Shown here: positions 35,878 through 43,695 of the stretch, piece after piece
How positions within the stretch are numbered: the stretch's first letter is position 1
Layout of the letters: the number at the start of each line of letters is the position of its first letter
Assembly: GCF_900103605.1 (NCBI RefSeq)
Contig: NZ_FNHY01000003.1
Span: 394,753-458,752 of the forward strand
Length of the DNA: 64,000 nucleotides
Source of the DNA: Psychrobacillus sp. OK028
GTDB lineage: Bacteria; Bacillota; Bacilli; Bacillales_A; Planococcaceae
Direction: 5' to 3'
The notes under the pieces: model-generated
Database searches by the model: none
What the model saw: the letters and a program-made list of their open reading frames with translations, nothing else
Told to the model about the DNA's origin: nothing
Translations under genes and position numbers: made by a program

Positions 35878-35914
35878 GAGCAAAGGTTAGATTTATCTAA
35901 CATTGCTCTTTTTT
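35878..35914 (+). terminator. Terminator after the sigma factor
   Basis: GAGCAA/TTGCTC with inner GTTAGAT/ATCTAAC arms, then TTTTTT. Confidence 0.85.
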
Positions 35915-35961
35915 ATTTCTCAGTTAGTTTCTAATGCATCATAAAAAATAGAATTTTCTTC

Positions 35962-36042
35962 TTCAACAAACCTGCTTCTTTAGTTCAATAAGAAAAAAGC
36001 TTTACTCCTTCTTGAAGTAAAGCACCCTTTAGTTAAAGAAGA
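35962..36042 (-). repeat. Cassette repeat, GCTTTACT type
   Basis: TTCAACAAACCTGCTTC left, AGCTTTACTCC...AGTAAAGC centre, ACCCTTTAGTTAAAGAAG right. Confidence 0.92.
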
Positions 36043-36080
36043 AAGATAAAGCATTTTCAACATCGCATCCGTTGTCGGAA

Positions 36081-36263
36081 CTAAAACGGCAGGCTTTGAT
36101 AAAGCGAAATGGTTATAACTAATGCCGATAAAGTTCCTGCGGACAGCAAGGTTATCATTTTTCGCCAATTAATCTCTTTGGAAGGTTTTGCAGCCTCTCG
36201 GGAAACCGCAATCCATATCACAAAAGAAATTATGGCTACTATGGCAATAACATCTTTAGACAT
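36081..36263 (-). CDS. Two-helix small membrane protein (cassette gene)
   Basis: The 60-residue protein has helices at 4-20 and 36-55 separated by a basic loop (REAAKPSKEINWRKM). The ATG follows AAGAGGGT. No family recognised. Confidence 0.55.
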   Translation of the reverse strand: MSKDVIAIVAIISFVIWIAVSREAAKPSKEINWRKMITLLSAGTLSALVITISLYQSLPF

Positions 36264-36359
36264 AATTAATACCCTCTTGATTTATATTTTGTTTAAATCT
36301 ATATCATGTATTATTCTGTTAAATGCCCCGTGTGTTGAATACAAAGTTAAACAACACTA

Positions 36360-36435
36360 TTCAACTAACCAGCCGCGTTACTTCAATAAGAAAAATGCTT
36401 TACTCCTTCTTGAAGTAAAGTAACCGTTAGTGAAA
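36360..36435 (-). repeat. Cassette repeat, GCTTTACT type
   Basis: TTCAACTAACCAGCCGCG left, TGCTTTACTCC...AGTAAAG centre, TAACCGTTAGTGAA right, five bp from the next stop. Confidence 0.9.
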
Positions 36436-36439
36436 TTAA

Positions 36440-36661
36440 CTATATATCTAATGTCAAAACAATTATTACGATAAATGCCAACGTGAAGAAAATGCCTCTT
36501 ATTATTAGAGAACGCCTCACATATACCTCATCTACTTTAGGTTCCTCAGTATATGCAGGACTAAACCACAAACGAATAGCCTTAGTTGGATTTATAAATT
36601 GCCAAATCGAAATAGCATAGAATGCAATCACTACGATAATAAATAAACTTGTTTTAAACAT
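36440..36661 (-). CDS. Two-helix small membrane protein (cassette gene)
   Basis: The start at ATG 36659-36661 behind CAGGAGG gives 73 residues: helix 3-22, the loop KAIRLWFSPAYTEEPKVDEV, and helix 52-70. The motif AIRLWFSPAY looks like a small conserved Firmicute family (DUF6199-like), by eye only. Confidence 0.65.
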   Translation of the reverse strand: MFKTSLFIIVVIAFYAISIWQFINPTKAIRLWFSPAYTEEPKVDEVYVRRSLIIRGIFFTLAFIVIIVLTLDI

Positions 36662-36725
36662 ATAATTTCCTCCTGCCCCGTTACTTTCATACGTTTGAAA
36701 CGGAATGAGGTTCCATTTTTGCTTG

Positions 36726-36780
36726 TTCAACTAAACTGCTGCTTTAGTACAATAAAAAAGAAAAAGAGTTACTTTTTCTT
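36726..36780 (-). repeat. Cassette repeat, left half with AAGAAAAAG hairpin
   Basis: TTCAACTAAACTGCTGC left, then AAGAAAAAG/CTTTTTCTT with TTTTTTATTG on the minus strand. The next stop codon lies in the stem. No right end. Confidence 0.75.
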
Positions 36781-36986
36781 ACCAAGGCGAGAATGTCTTT
36801 TATCAGCCGCACTTGCTATAAATAAGAAAGCTATAAACCATATAATGCCTCCTACAATCCACGTAGCCCCATTACCAATATGGAAAAAAAGTGATATCAA
36901 GAATAACAATGCTCCACTAACTAATATTAAAGTTAAGCCAATTGCAAATGCAACTTTTCAGGTAATTCTTTAATTTTATCCAACAT
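36769..36986 (-). pseudogene. Small two-helix membrane protein, frameshifted
   Basis: From ATG 36984-36986 behind GGAGGAT the frame gives MLDKIKELPEK and soon stops. The next frame carries FAIGLTLILVSGALLFLISL, then WIVGGIIWFIAFLFIASAAD and a basic tail to TAA at 36769-36771. One missing A in the AAAAG run near 36950 explains the break. The intact protein would have about 72 residues. Confidence 0.65.
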
Positions 36987-37070
36987 TTATCCTCCAATCT
37001 AAATAATCTAAAAGGCAAAGTAATTTTTATCTACTCATTATTTTTATACCAGAACTATTATGGGTTCTTA

Positions 37071-37202
37071 TTTAATTATCCTGCATCGTTAGTTTAAGTG
37101 TAACATTTCACAAGTCAATCTGAGATCAACTTAATATTTTGGACATAAAAATGGACCATCGAAATGATGGCCATATTTCGCTAAAGCACCCGTTAGTTTA
37201 AG
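37071..37202 (-). repeat. Cassette repeat, long type (GACCATC centre)
   Basis: TTTAATTATCCTGCATCG left, GTGTAACATTTCACAA, hairpin GGACCATC/GATGGCC, right end CTAAAGCACCCG and TTAGTTTAAG. Confidence 0.9.
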
Positions 37203-37211
37203 TACATTAGT

Positions 37212-37499
37212 TCACAAAGACTCTTTATAAGTAACAAGAAAAGGTGCCAACAATGAACCAATTATAAAAATAAAAGTAGCTACGCCAAGTGTCACAAGAC
37301 CAGTGCTAAAGGGAGACAGAAAATAACCGAATGTGAGGATTGGAAGAATAGTAAGAATGGTAAAAATAAACCTGCTTGGTATTGTTATCTTATGTGTTGT
37401 ATCGCATACGTTACATTTAATAGGTTTATAATTCAGCCAGAAGGATTCATAGATTTTACTCCAACTAAAATGTGCATTGCATTTCTTGCATTTTTGCAA
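37212..37499 (-). CDS. CXXC-20-CXXC small membrane protein (cassette gene)
   Basis: The 95-residue protein starts at TTG behind GGAGG and shows two CxxC pairs (CKKC near 4-7 and CNVC near 29-32) that match the TIGR04104 CXXC-20-CXXC pattern, likely a zinc knuckle. Two hydrophobic helices follow (about 45-62 and 65-88). Function unknown. Confidence 0.8.
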   Translation of the reverse strand: MQKCKKCNAHFSWSKIYESFWLNYKPIKCNVCDTTHKITIPSRFIFTILTILPILTFGYFLSPFSTGLVTLGVATFIFIIGSLLAPFLVTYKESL

Positions 37500-37546
37500 A
37501 GCTAATAACCTCCATTATAATTTCTGAATTTTCTAAGGCATTGACT

Positions 37547-37626
37547 TATAACCTGCTACTTTAGTTGAAGAAGAATAAAGGCTTTCCATACAGCCTTGTT
37601 CCGCTAAAGCACCCATTAGTTGAAGA
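37547..37626 (-). repeat. Cassette repeat, AAGGCT-centre variant
   Basis: TTATAACCTGCTACTTTAG and TTGAAG left, AAGGCT...AGCCTT centre, CGCTAAAGCACCCATTAG and TTGAAG right. Confidence 0.85.
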
Positions 37627-37654
37627 AGGACTAATTGGGTTAAGTAACTAAAAC

Positions 37655-38155
37655 TTATTCTTTTCCGTAGATAAGTGTCCCATCTTTATCATAGGCATTT
37701 AGAAGAACCGGTAATTTAACTTCTCCTTCATAAGAATGGTACCATAACCATACTCCATCATACCTTATCTTATTGGGCTGTATATCATTATCACCAGTTA
37801 TTAAAATGGATTGTATCTCTTCCTTAGCAAATCCCCACAATAGTGTGTTGGATGCTTTCCATATTAATGGGTCATTTGGGTTTAGTTCATTTAAATCCAA
37901 AATTCCTACACCCACATTAACAACACTTAGGTTATCATTCACTAATGCATACCTTAAATTGTTTTCATCTTTGAAGAACACTAAGTCATTGTTGTTATCG
38001 ACAAATACGACCTCAGTACAAATCAACCCATCTTTACTTAATTCATTGCATAGTTTTTCTTCTAATGAAGATGAATTACTAACTAAAGAAAATACTAATG
38101 ATACACACAATATAAGTATTATGACTACAGTAAACCACCCAGTTTTAATCTTCAT
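37655..38155 (-). CDS. Membrane-anchored or secreted protein (cassette gene)
   Basis: The 166-residue protein has an N-terminal hydrophobic segment (WFTVVIILILCVSLVFSLV) that could be a signal peptide or anchor. The rest is a beta-rich acidic domain (VVFVDNNNDLVFFKDENNLR). ATG start behind TTAGGAGG. No family recognised. Confidence 0.6.
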   Translation of the reverse strand: MKIKTGWFTVVIILILCVSLVFSLVSNSSSLEEKLCNELSKDGLICTEVVFVDNNNDLVFFKDENNLRYALVNDNLSVVNVGVGILDLNELNPNDPLIWKASNTLLWGFAKEEIQSILITGDNDIQPNKIRYDGVWLWYHSYEGEVKLPVLLNAYDKDGTLIYGKE

Positions 38156-38202
38156 ATTTCCTCCTAAACTAATTAATATCTACCCATTTCCATTAGTACT
38201 TT

Positions 38203-38232
38203 CTTCAACTAAACTACCCATCTATTAGTAAG
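38203..38232 (-). repeat. Cassette repeat, left half
   Basis: TTCAACTAAACTACCCATC and TATTAG. About 90 bp without a gene separate it from the next copy at 38326. Confidence 0.65.
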
Positions 38233-38325
38233 AACACTCCATATGTCTCTATAAATTTCCTTCAAATTTGATTGAATTATCCTCATGTAATAACTATTTC
38301 GACAAATCTTATATATATACCTCTT

Positions 38326-38404
38326 ATTAAACTAAACTGCTGCTTTAGTCCATAAGAAAAAAGCTTTACTCCTTCTTGAAGTAAAGCACCCGTTAATTGA
38401 GGAA
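38326..38404 (-). repeat. Cassette repeat, GCTTTACT type
   Basis: TTAAACTAAACTGCTGC left, AGCTTTACTCC...AGTAAAGC centre, ACCCGTTAATTGAGGAAG right. With the copy at 38203 it encloses a gene-less mini-unit. Confidence 0.9.
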
Positions 38405-38540
38405 GGATTAAAGTCGTTGCTATAGCCACAACATCAATAGCCGTCTCACAGTATGACAGGCAAGTATTGATCAAACTCATATACATAAAATTCTTATTTC
38501 TGTAGATAACTAAACCAAATACAGAAAGGAAATATATAAT

Positions 38541-38960
38541 ATGAAAAAAATAATAATCATCTCAATCTTATTATTGAGTCTACTGGCCATAAATTCAGTT
38601 TTAGCAAAATCAAATATAGAATATTTACCTCAGGATCAGCCACCTAGTGTGTTAGAGTTAGCATTTTTACGTGAATTAGGTCCATCTATTGTTAAAGCAA
38701 TGTTTTCAAATGGAAATGAACAATTATTTACTTCTGAACGAATTGAAAAAATTGAAAGAAATATACACCATGACTACTATGACGTTACGTTAAGAGTGGT
38801 GGGTTACGAAGGTCCCTTGAATCCTCCTTATAAACTAATTAACATTACTTTTCGTATCCCCGCTGATGACTTTACAAATAAGAATAAAGTTATTTCATAT
38901 AATGCGAAAAGTATTACTGGAGAGGAATTTAAAAAGTTATCCGAATTTTCTAGTCCTTAA
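38541..38960 (+). CDS. DUF3888 domain secreted protein
   Basis: The 139-residue protein has a clean signal peptide (IIIISILLLSLLAINSVLA) and the DUF3888-type domain: LELAFLRELGPSIVKAMFSN and DYYDVTLRVVGYEGP. The start ATG follows AGAAAGGA. It reads against most cassettes. Secreted, unknown role. Confidence 0.75.
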   Translation: MKKIIIISILLLSLLAINSVLAKSNIEYLPQDQPPSVLELAFLRELGPSIVKAMFSNGNEQLFTSERIEKIERNIHHDYYDVTLRVVGYEGPLNPPYKLINITFRIPADDFTNKNKVISYNAKSITGEEFKKLSEFSSP

Positions 38961-39000
38961 AAGCTTTGCCTCTTCTGATAAAGCAGCCATGATTTGAATA
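38961..39000 (-). repeat. Cassette repeat, right-half remnant
   Basis: AAGCTTTGCC, then GATAAAGCAGCCATGATTTG: diverged right end. Confidence 0.5.
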
Positions 39001-39044
39001 ACATTATGACTTTTCTGTTATCAGTTCCTTTTCTTAAATAGTAA

Positions 39045-39638
39045 TTACCTAAATGGGAGACTGACAACAAAACCTACATAGAAAAACAACTCTCGACAGA
39101 AGAACGGAATTTTACTGTTCAATGTTTTATATACGGAGCTTTGGGTAGGAGATGAATATGCTTCCATTCCAGTATTTTTTGCCATTAAAATGGCTCTTTT
39201 CATATGCAATGGGTCGCTTACAATAGTAAAAGTTTCAAGTTTTTCCTTAGTTGCAATTTCGTATGCGTATCTGAGATTCTCCTATGTTATTTTTGATTTC
39301 GTCTCAATCAAAATATCTTCCGACCTGACATTGTTTTTGATAGCATAATCCTTTGCAACTTCTGATTCTGCAAACTTATCCCCATCCCCCTTACCACCAG
39401 TAAATATTATTTTATCTACATAACCATTCTCATAAAGCCAAATTGAATGATTTACTCTTTCACGTAAAACAGGTGATGGTACATCATCCCAAGCCGCAGC
39501 ACCAAGCACCACAGCTACATCAGTTTTAATTAATTCAACTTTCTTACCGAAAGACCAAATACTAAATGCTGAATAAGCTGTGAAAATAAGAAAAAAACAT
39601 ATTATGAGGAAGACAAACCTGAACAAAATTTTCTTCAA
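39045..39638 (-). pseudogene. YdcF/SanA-type DUF218 protein with in-frame amber codon
   Basis: The frame from ATG 39636-39638 gives a membrane anchor (ILFRFVFLIICFFLIFTAYS) then the DUF218 core AVVLGAAAWDDVPSPVLRER and IIFTGGKGDGDKFAESEVA. TAG at 39282-39284 stops it (after ETKSKIT), but the same frame continues 78 more residues of plausible DUF218 sequence (LETFTIVSDPLHMKRAILMA) to TAA at 39045-39047. CAG (Gln) to TAG is one change. Such proteins act in the envelope. Confidence 0.82.
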
Positions 39639-39720
39639 TTAATTCCCACCTTACGATCACTCAACCTTTAATAGAAAAAACTATTTAATATATTCGTCTC
39701 TTGTACTCCATAACCTTTCT

Positions 39721-39777
39721 TTCACTAACCTACAAGGTCTTACTTCTTCTTGAAGTAAAGCACCCGTTAGTTGAATA
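39721..39777 (-). repeat. Cassette repeat, GCTTTACT type, left half shortened
   Basis: TTCACTAACCTACAAGG left, GTCTTACTTC...AGTAAAGC centre, ACCCGTTAGTTGAATAA right. Confidence 0.85.
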
Positions 39778-39882
39778 ATAAAAAGAGCTACCTAATGTTG
39801 GTTTGGAATAAATTTTTTTATGTAAAATATCCCAAAATCAATATTTTAAGTTAAATTAGCTTACATTTCTTTCCGAGAGAAC

Positions 39883-40407
39883 CTATTCTACTACTGGTTC
39901 TGCTATTTTCCTATCTAGATTTTTAATCGCCAACATCGAATTGTCCTGAATGATGCCTGTATCTACAAAACCAAATGAATCGTATAATGTTTTAGCTATG
40001 ACATTACTTGTATGATAAAAGAGGTTTACATATTCTGCTTCCCCATATGGCATAGTTTCAATATCCATCAACATTTTTTCAAAAGCAAGCTTGCCATATC
40101 CATTCCCTTGGTAACTTTTATCAATCATATAATGCCAAATAAAATAACTCTTCTTGCCATAAAAAACTACATTTTCAAATGATTCATGATCCATCGTATC
40201 GTAAATATACATCAAAAATCCAACGATAGTTTCATCAGCATAAATGGCTAGTGGAGTCGCTGGTATACTGTCTGTATTCAACATATGAGCGTCTGCAAAG
40301 CATCTGAGGTTTGTAGTTTCTAATATAAATTCTTTCTGTTTTTCTCCAACTTCAAGTGCTATCACTTCATCTATGTTATCCCCTGTTATCTTTCGTAATT
40401 CAATCAT
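39883..40407 (-). CDS. GNAT acetyltransferase (cassette gene)
   Basis: The 174-residue protein has IELRKITGDNIDEVIALEVG, PLAIYADETIVGFLMYIYDT, then HYMIDKSYQGNGYGKLAFEK with the acetyl-CoA loop QGNGYGK, and LYDSFGFVDTG. It resembles the BltD/spermidine type. ATG start behind AGGAGAGGAG. Confidence 0.88.
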   Translation of the reverse strand: MIELRKITGDNIDEVIALEVGEKQKEFILETTNLRCFADAHMLNTDSIPATPLAIYADETIVGFLMYIYDTMDHESFENVVFYGKKSYFIWHYMIDKSYQGNGYGKLAFEKMLMDIETMPYGEAEYVNLFYHTSNVIAKTLYDSFGFVDTGIIQDNSMLAIKNLDRKIAEPVVE

Positions 40408-40531
40408 TTTTTATCTCCTCTCCTAAGAAAAGCCACTTCCACAATTTTTTAGTTTTTCCGCGTTCAAGACCTCTTTTTTTCAAGTACATATTTAATTAAT
40501 CATTCGGCATTCCACTTAGTAATACCTGCTT

Positions 40532-40606
40532 GTTAACTAACCTGCGGATTTAGTTCAATAAAAAAAGGCTTTAATCCTTCTTGTAGTAAAGCAACCGTTA
40601 GTTAAA
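40532..40606 (-). repeat. Cassette repeat, GCTTTACT type (AAT/AGT arms)
   Basis: TTAACTAACCTGCGGA left, GGCTTTAATCC...AGTAAAGC centre, AACCGTTAGTTAAAC right. Confidence 0.9.
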
Positions 40607-40614
40607 CAAGCAAG

Positions 40615-40686
40615 TTACAAATCGCAAGTGTCATCCGTATTATTCTTCTTTTTATCACCCAAATAATTCCAAAGATGATATGTCAT
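40615..40686 (-). pseudogene. 23-codon truncated duplicate of the 41266 cassette gene
   Basis: The 23-residue frame (ATG 40684-40686, GGAGGAACT site) encodes TYHLWNYLGDKKKNNTDDTC then DL, almost the same as the C-terminus of the intact gene at 41266-41499. The DNA match runs from about 40611 to 40683. It sits alone between two full repeats about 100 bp apart, as a mini-cassette with its own start signals. Peptide expression is possible but unproven. Confidence 0.75.
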
Positions 40687-40705
40687 AGTTCCTCCTTTGT
40701 ATTAT

Positions 40706-40837
40706 TTACTAAACTGCCCCATTAATTTAAGTGTAACATTTCACAATGCATGTCTAGGATTAACTTAATGTTTTAGTCATAAAAAAATAGACCATCGAAA
40801 TGATGGTAATGATTTGCTAAAGCACCCGTTAGTTGAA
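40706..40837 (-). repeat. Cassette repeat, long type (GACCATC centre)
   Basis: TTTACTAAACTGCCCC left, GTGTAACATTTCACAA, AGACCATC/GATGGT hairpin, CTAAAGCACCCG and TTAGTTGAAT right. Confidence 0.92.
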
Positions 40838-40932
40838 TATATTCCTTCTCTTATTACTCATTATAAATTGGATTTACTAAATACAATCTTTCCCATTTAT
40901 GTTATACTCCTCTTAAAAAGGGGGTTAAATAA

Positions 40933-41109
40933 GTGGTTAAAATTCTTGCTATCTTGCCTTTACTGAAGTTCTTTTTTTATGTAGCTGTTATTGTTTTTAT
41001 TATTTGGTTCGTTGTATGGATTTTTCAATCTCAAAAAGAACGCAATATCTTACTTAAAGAAATTTCAAATAAACTGGACTATCTAGAGAATTTTAAAAAG
41101 GGAGATTGA
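40933..41109 (+). CDS. 58-aa membrane peptide
   Basis: The GTG start follows AAAAAGGGGG. The peptide has one strong helix (YVAVIVFIIWFVVWIF) then a charged coiled-coil-like tail (LKEISNKLDYLENFKKGD). A TATACT -10-like box lies near 40908, and a terminator follows, so it looks like a complete small gene. No family recognised. Confidence 0.65.
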   Translation: MVKILAILPLLKFFFYVAVIVFIIWFVVWIFQSQKERNILLKEISNKLDYLENFKKGD

Positions 41110-41126
41110 TTATCTTACTCTATGAA

Positions 41127-41171
41127 GCGAAATAAGAAGAGAACAATCCTCTCTAATTGTTTCGCTTTTTT
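41127..41171 (+). terminator. Terminator after the 58-aa gene
   Basis: GCGAAA/TTTCGC arms with an inner AGAGA/TCTCT pair, followed by TTTTTT. Confidence 0.75.
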
Positions 41172-41181
41172 GGTCAAACGC

Positions 41182-41257
41182 ATCAAACTAAGCTGCCACT
41201 TTAGTTCAATAAGAAAAAGCCTTACTCCTTCTTGAAGTAAAGCACCCGTTACTTGAA
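41182..41257 (-). repeat. Cassette repeat, GCTTTACT type
   Basis: TCAAACTAAGCTGCCAC left, GCCTTACTCC...AGTAAAGC centre, ACCCGTTACTTGAACAAG right. Nine bp from the next stop. Confidence 0.92.
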
Positions 41258-41265
41258 CAAGCAAG

Positions 41266-41499
41266 TTACAAATCGCAACTGTCATCCGTATTATTCCTCT
41301 TCTTTTTATCATCAAAATACTTCCAAAGATGGTATGTCGACCAGAATAAAACTATAAATATAAGCATTGAAAATGGTACAACGTAAGTTTTTTCAAGAAT
41401 ATAATCCGGGGTAAAAACAGCGAACAAGACTAAGATAATTATAGCTGGAATTAAAAGAATCCAGTAACGTTTGTCTTTAAAAGTGCTAAAACTCCACAT
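41266..41499 (-). CDS. Small membrane protein (cassette gene)
   Basis: The start at ATG 41497-41499 behind GGGAGG gives 77 residues: helix 12-29, helix 41-56, and a charged C-terminus (KYFDDKKKRNNTDDSCDL). A truncated duplicate of this C-terminus forms the mini-cassette at 40615-40686. No family recognised. Confidence 0.65.
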   Translation of the reverse strand: MWSFSTFKDKRYWILLIPAIIILVLFAVFTPDYILEKTYVVPFSMLIFIVLFWSTYHLWKYFDDKKKRNNTDDSCDL

Positions 41500-41561
41500 A
41501 AAATCCTCCCTGTACCAACATGTGATTTTCAAACTAAAGATATCCATTTATTATACAACAC

Positions 41562-41643
41562 ACTTAAACTAACCTGCGGCGTTAGTTCAATAAGAAAAAA
41601 GGCTTTACCCCTTCTTGAAGTAAAGCACCCGTTAGTTGAAGAA
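41562..41643 (-). repeat. Cassette repeat, GCTTTACC type
   Basis: TTAAACTAACCTGCGGCG left, GGCTTTACCCC...AGTAAAGC centre, ACCCGTTAGTTGAAGAAG right. Nearly identical to the next copy at 41946. Confidence 0.95.
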
Positions 41644-41665
41644 GAAAGATTGAGTTGTAAATGAA

Positions 41666-41875
41666 TTACAATAGAAACATCAACATCCAAGTTATACTAA
41701 ATATGATATAGGTAGCTGAAATAGTCATCCAAAATGTATTTTTAGAGGTACTAGCATTACTATCACTACTAACTTTTTTGATTAATGCTACTAAATTTAA
41801 GCAAAATACTATTGCTAAAATTGGATTTAAAAAAAATCCTGCTTGAACTAATAATTCGATATTGTCACCCCTCAT
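41666..41875 (-). CDS. Two-helix small membrane protein (cassette gene)
   Basis: The 69-residue protein has helices at about 8-30 and 47-67. The ATG start (MRGDNIELLV) has a site overlapping it (AGGGGTG), so the exact start is uncertain. Confidence 0.5.
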   Translation of the reverse strand: MRGDNIELLVQAGFFLNPILAIVFCLNLVALIKKVSSDSNASTSKNTFWMTISATYIIFSITWMLMFLL

Positions 41876-41945
41876 TTGTAAAAGAAAATACTCAAAAACT
41901 ACACTAATATTGACAAATTCGTCATTCTTCTAATAATATCCTCTA

Positions 41946-42023
41946 ATTGAACTAAACTGCGGCGTTAGTTCAATAAGAAAAAAGGCTTTACCCCTTCTTG
42001 AAGTAAAGCACCCGTTAGCTTAA
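41946..42023 (-). repeat. Cassette repeat, GCTTTACC type
   Basis: TTGAACTAAACTGCGGCG left, same centre as the copy at 41562, right end ACCCGTTAGCTTAAAGC. Confidence 0.95.
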
Positions 42024-42053
42024 AGCATTTAGAAAAAAAGGTAATAGTAATGA

Positions 42054-42983
42054 TTATTTTTTATTTAATTGATAGTAAGCATCGATTAGTTTTTCTACTG
42101 AAACATTATCTATTTTCATACCAGTCAAGTCACTATTTTGTATTTCCACATTCCTAAGATTACAGTTAATAATTTTACTTCCTTCAAGGTCACATCTTTC
42201 AAATGAGATTGGGATATTTTCATCTCCAAGATTTGTGTCCATGAAACTAACCCCACTTAAAGTGACAAATATCATCTCACTGTTAGAAAGATTTAAATCG
42301 GCATATAGTGAATTTCTAAGATTTATATTTTGGAACTTTGAGTGGCTAAGATTACAGTTACTAATATGATTACTCATTAGATTACTGTTACTGATTGAAC
42401 TTCCTTCTAAATTTACTCCATAACACTCCGTTTTTTCCATATCGCAATTCACGTATTGTTTATTTGAAATGTTTTTATTTTCAACTAGGTTTTCTTTTTC
42501 TGAAGAAGTTCCTAGTTTCTTTATATAACCATATTCCTCTTCAGTTTCATAGGTAGTTCTATAACCCATTTTTTCATAAAAATAATGATTGTTAATTTGT
42601 CTACTTGATGTCTCAAGATCCCAAGTCCTTACATTAGGAAACTCTTCCTCTATTAAATTTATTACTCTTGAACCAATTCCTTTACCCTGGTAATCAGGGT
42701 CAATGAAAATACGGTCTATTCTCCCAAAACTTTTACCAGAAATAGTTATTATAATTCCACCGATAATTTCTTCGTCTTGTAAAACTTTAAAATATTCCAT
42801 TTCTCTAATCATATACTTAGTCATTTCAATAGATGAATATCCTGGTGGCTTAATATTGGAATCGATTACATTGTTTTGATTTGGAAGCCACCTTTTCACT
42901 TCTTCGTCAAAAGTTCTTTTCTTTAATTTTGTTAGTTTTTCAGCATCCGTAATGGTTGCTTTTTCAATTGTTATAACTGACAT
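42054..42983 (-). CDS. GNAT acetyltransferase fused to pentapeptide repeats (cassette gene)
   Basis: The 309-residue protein joins an N-terminal GNAT domain (about 1-155; IDPDYQGKGIGSRVINLIEE, and HYFYEKMGYRTTYE) to a C-terminal pentapeptide-repeat domain (about 175-300) with A(N/D)LxN-like units: YGVNLEGSSISNSNLMSNHI, NCNLSHSKFQNINLRNSLYA, NCNLRNVEIQNSDLTG. Pentapeptide repeats form a right-handed beta-helix. The start ATG follows GGGGGGCAC. Substrate unknown; the fusion is unusual. Confidence 0.85.
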   Translation of the reverse strand: MSVITIEKATITDAEKLTKLKKRTFDEEVKRWLPNQNNVIDSNIKPPGYSSIEMTKYMIREMEYFKVLQDEEIIGGIIITISGKSFGRIDRIFIDPDYQGKGIGSRVINLIEEEFPNVRTWDLETSSRQINNHYFYEKMGYRTTYETEEEYGYIKKLGTSSEKENLVENKNISNKQYVNCDMEKTECYGVNLEGSSISNSNLMSNHISNCNLSHSKFQNINLRNSLYADLNLSNSEMIFVTLSGVSFMDTNLGDENIPISFERCDLEGSKIINCNLRNVEIQNSDLTGMKIDNVSVEKLIDAYYQLNKK

Positions 42984-43098
42984 TTAAGTGCCCCCCTTAA
43001 GTATGTTTATGTATCATTTCTTTCCAGCATTTTAAGTGTTGATTAGATTGTAACTTACATCATTACTTGAAAAAACCTCATACTTATTTCATAAAAGA

Positions 43099-43137
43099 AA
43101 ATAAGCTAATGTAGTATGTAACCACATTAGCTTATTT
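43099..43137 (-). terminator. Terminator after the CD3324-like gene
   Basis: AATAAGCTAATGT and ACATTAGCTTATT arms with TTTTC on the minus strand. No standard repeat is seen here. Confidence 0.75.
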
Positions 43138-43146
43138 CAAAAATTT

Positions 43147-43422
43147 TTATCTTTTTCTTTTTTCATTTAATACAATTCTTTGAATACTTTTTGATGACAA
43201 GTAATATTTTACACCCAAAGTAGCAATATCTATTCCCGAAAGATAATCAAAATAAATACTAGAATTTCTTAATTCCAATTCTCTTCTGGTAGCAGTACTA
43301 GAACCCCAATTCTTTTTATTATCTTCTTTTCTTGGAATATAAATATACTCACCATCAACATATTTTTGTATCAACTCTACCAACTCAGATGGTAGAAGGT
43401 TCTTTGCTTTTTTATAGCTCAT
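43147..43422 (-). CDS. Mor/CD3324-family small DNA-binding protein
   Basis: The start at ATG 43420-43422 behind TTAGGAGTG gives 91 residues. MSYKKAKNLLPSELVELIQK, YVDGEYIYIPRK and the C-terminal helix-turn-helix (IATLGVKYYLSSKSIQRIV) match the small CD3324/Mor-like group of predicted transcription regulators. It is followed by its own terminator. Confidence 0.82.
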   Translation of the reverse strand: MSYKKAKNLLPSELVELIQKYVDGEYIYIPRKEDNKKNWGSSTATRRELELRNSSIYFDYLSGIDIATLGVKYYLSSKSIQRIVLNEKRKR

Positions 43423-43461
43423 TTCTGCACTCCTAAATATTAATATTTCTATTAGGAAGAA

Positions 43462-43501
43462 CAAAGGCTATCTTTATTTATTTTTTATGTAATAGCCTTT
43501 G
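43462..43501. other. Inverted repeat, 10-bp arms
   Basis: CAAAGGCTAT and ATAGCCTTTG around a 20-base AT-rich loop, just upstream of the CD3324-like start. Could be an operator or a decayed terminator. Confidence 0.4.
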
Positions 43502-43695
43502 CTATGCAAAAATAGTATTCCTTCTCATACAATCAATCCACCTTCCATTTTAGCTACCACTTCGAATTGTTCTTAATCCATATTATACCATATTTTTCTT
43601 TGAATTCTGTAAGAACTATATCCCCTATATTCTGTTTCAATTATAAGTTGTTACAAAAGAGGATGATAATCAAACCTATAACCAGAAAATCCTTC

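Noticed and set aside
38283..38486. 67-codon minus-strand frame across the repeat at 38326
   Set aside because: Most of it is the repeat itself read through; no ribosome binding site and no family resemblance.
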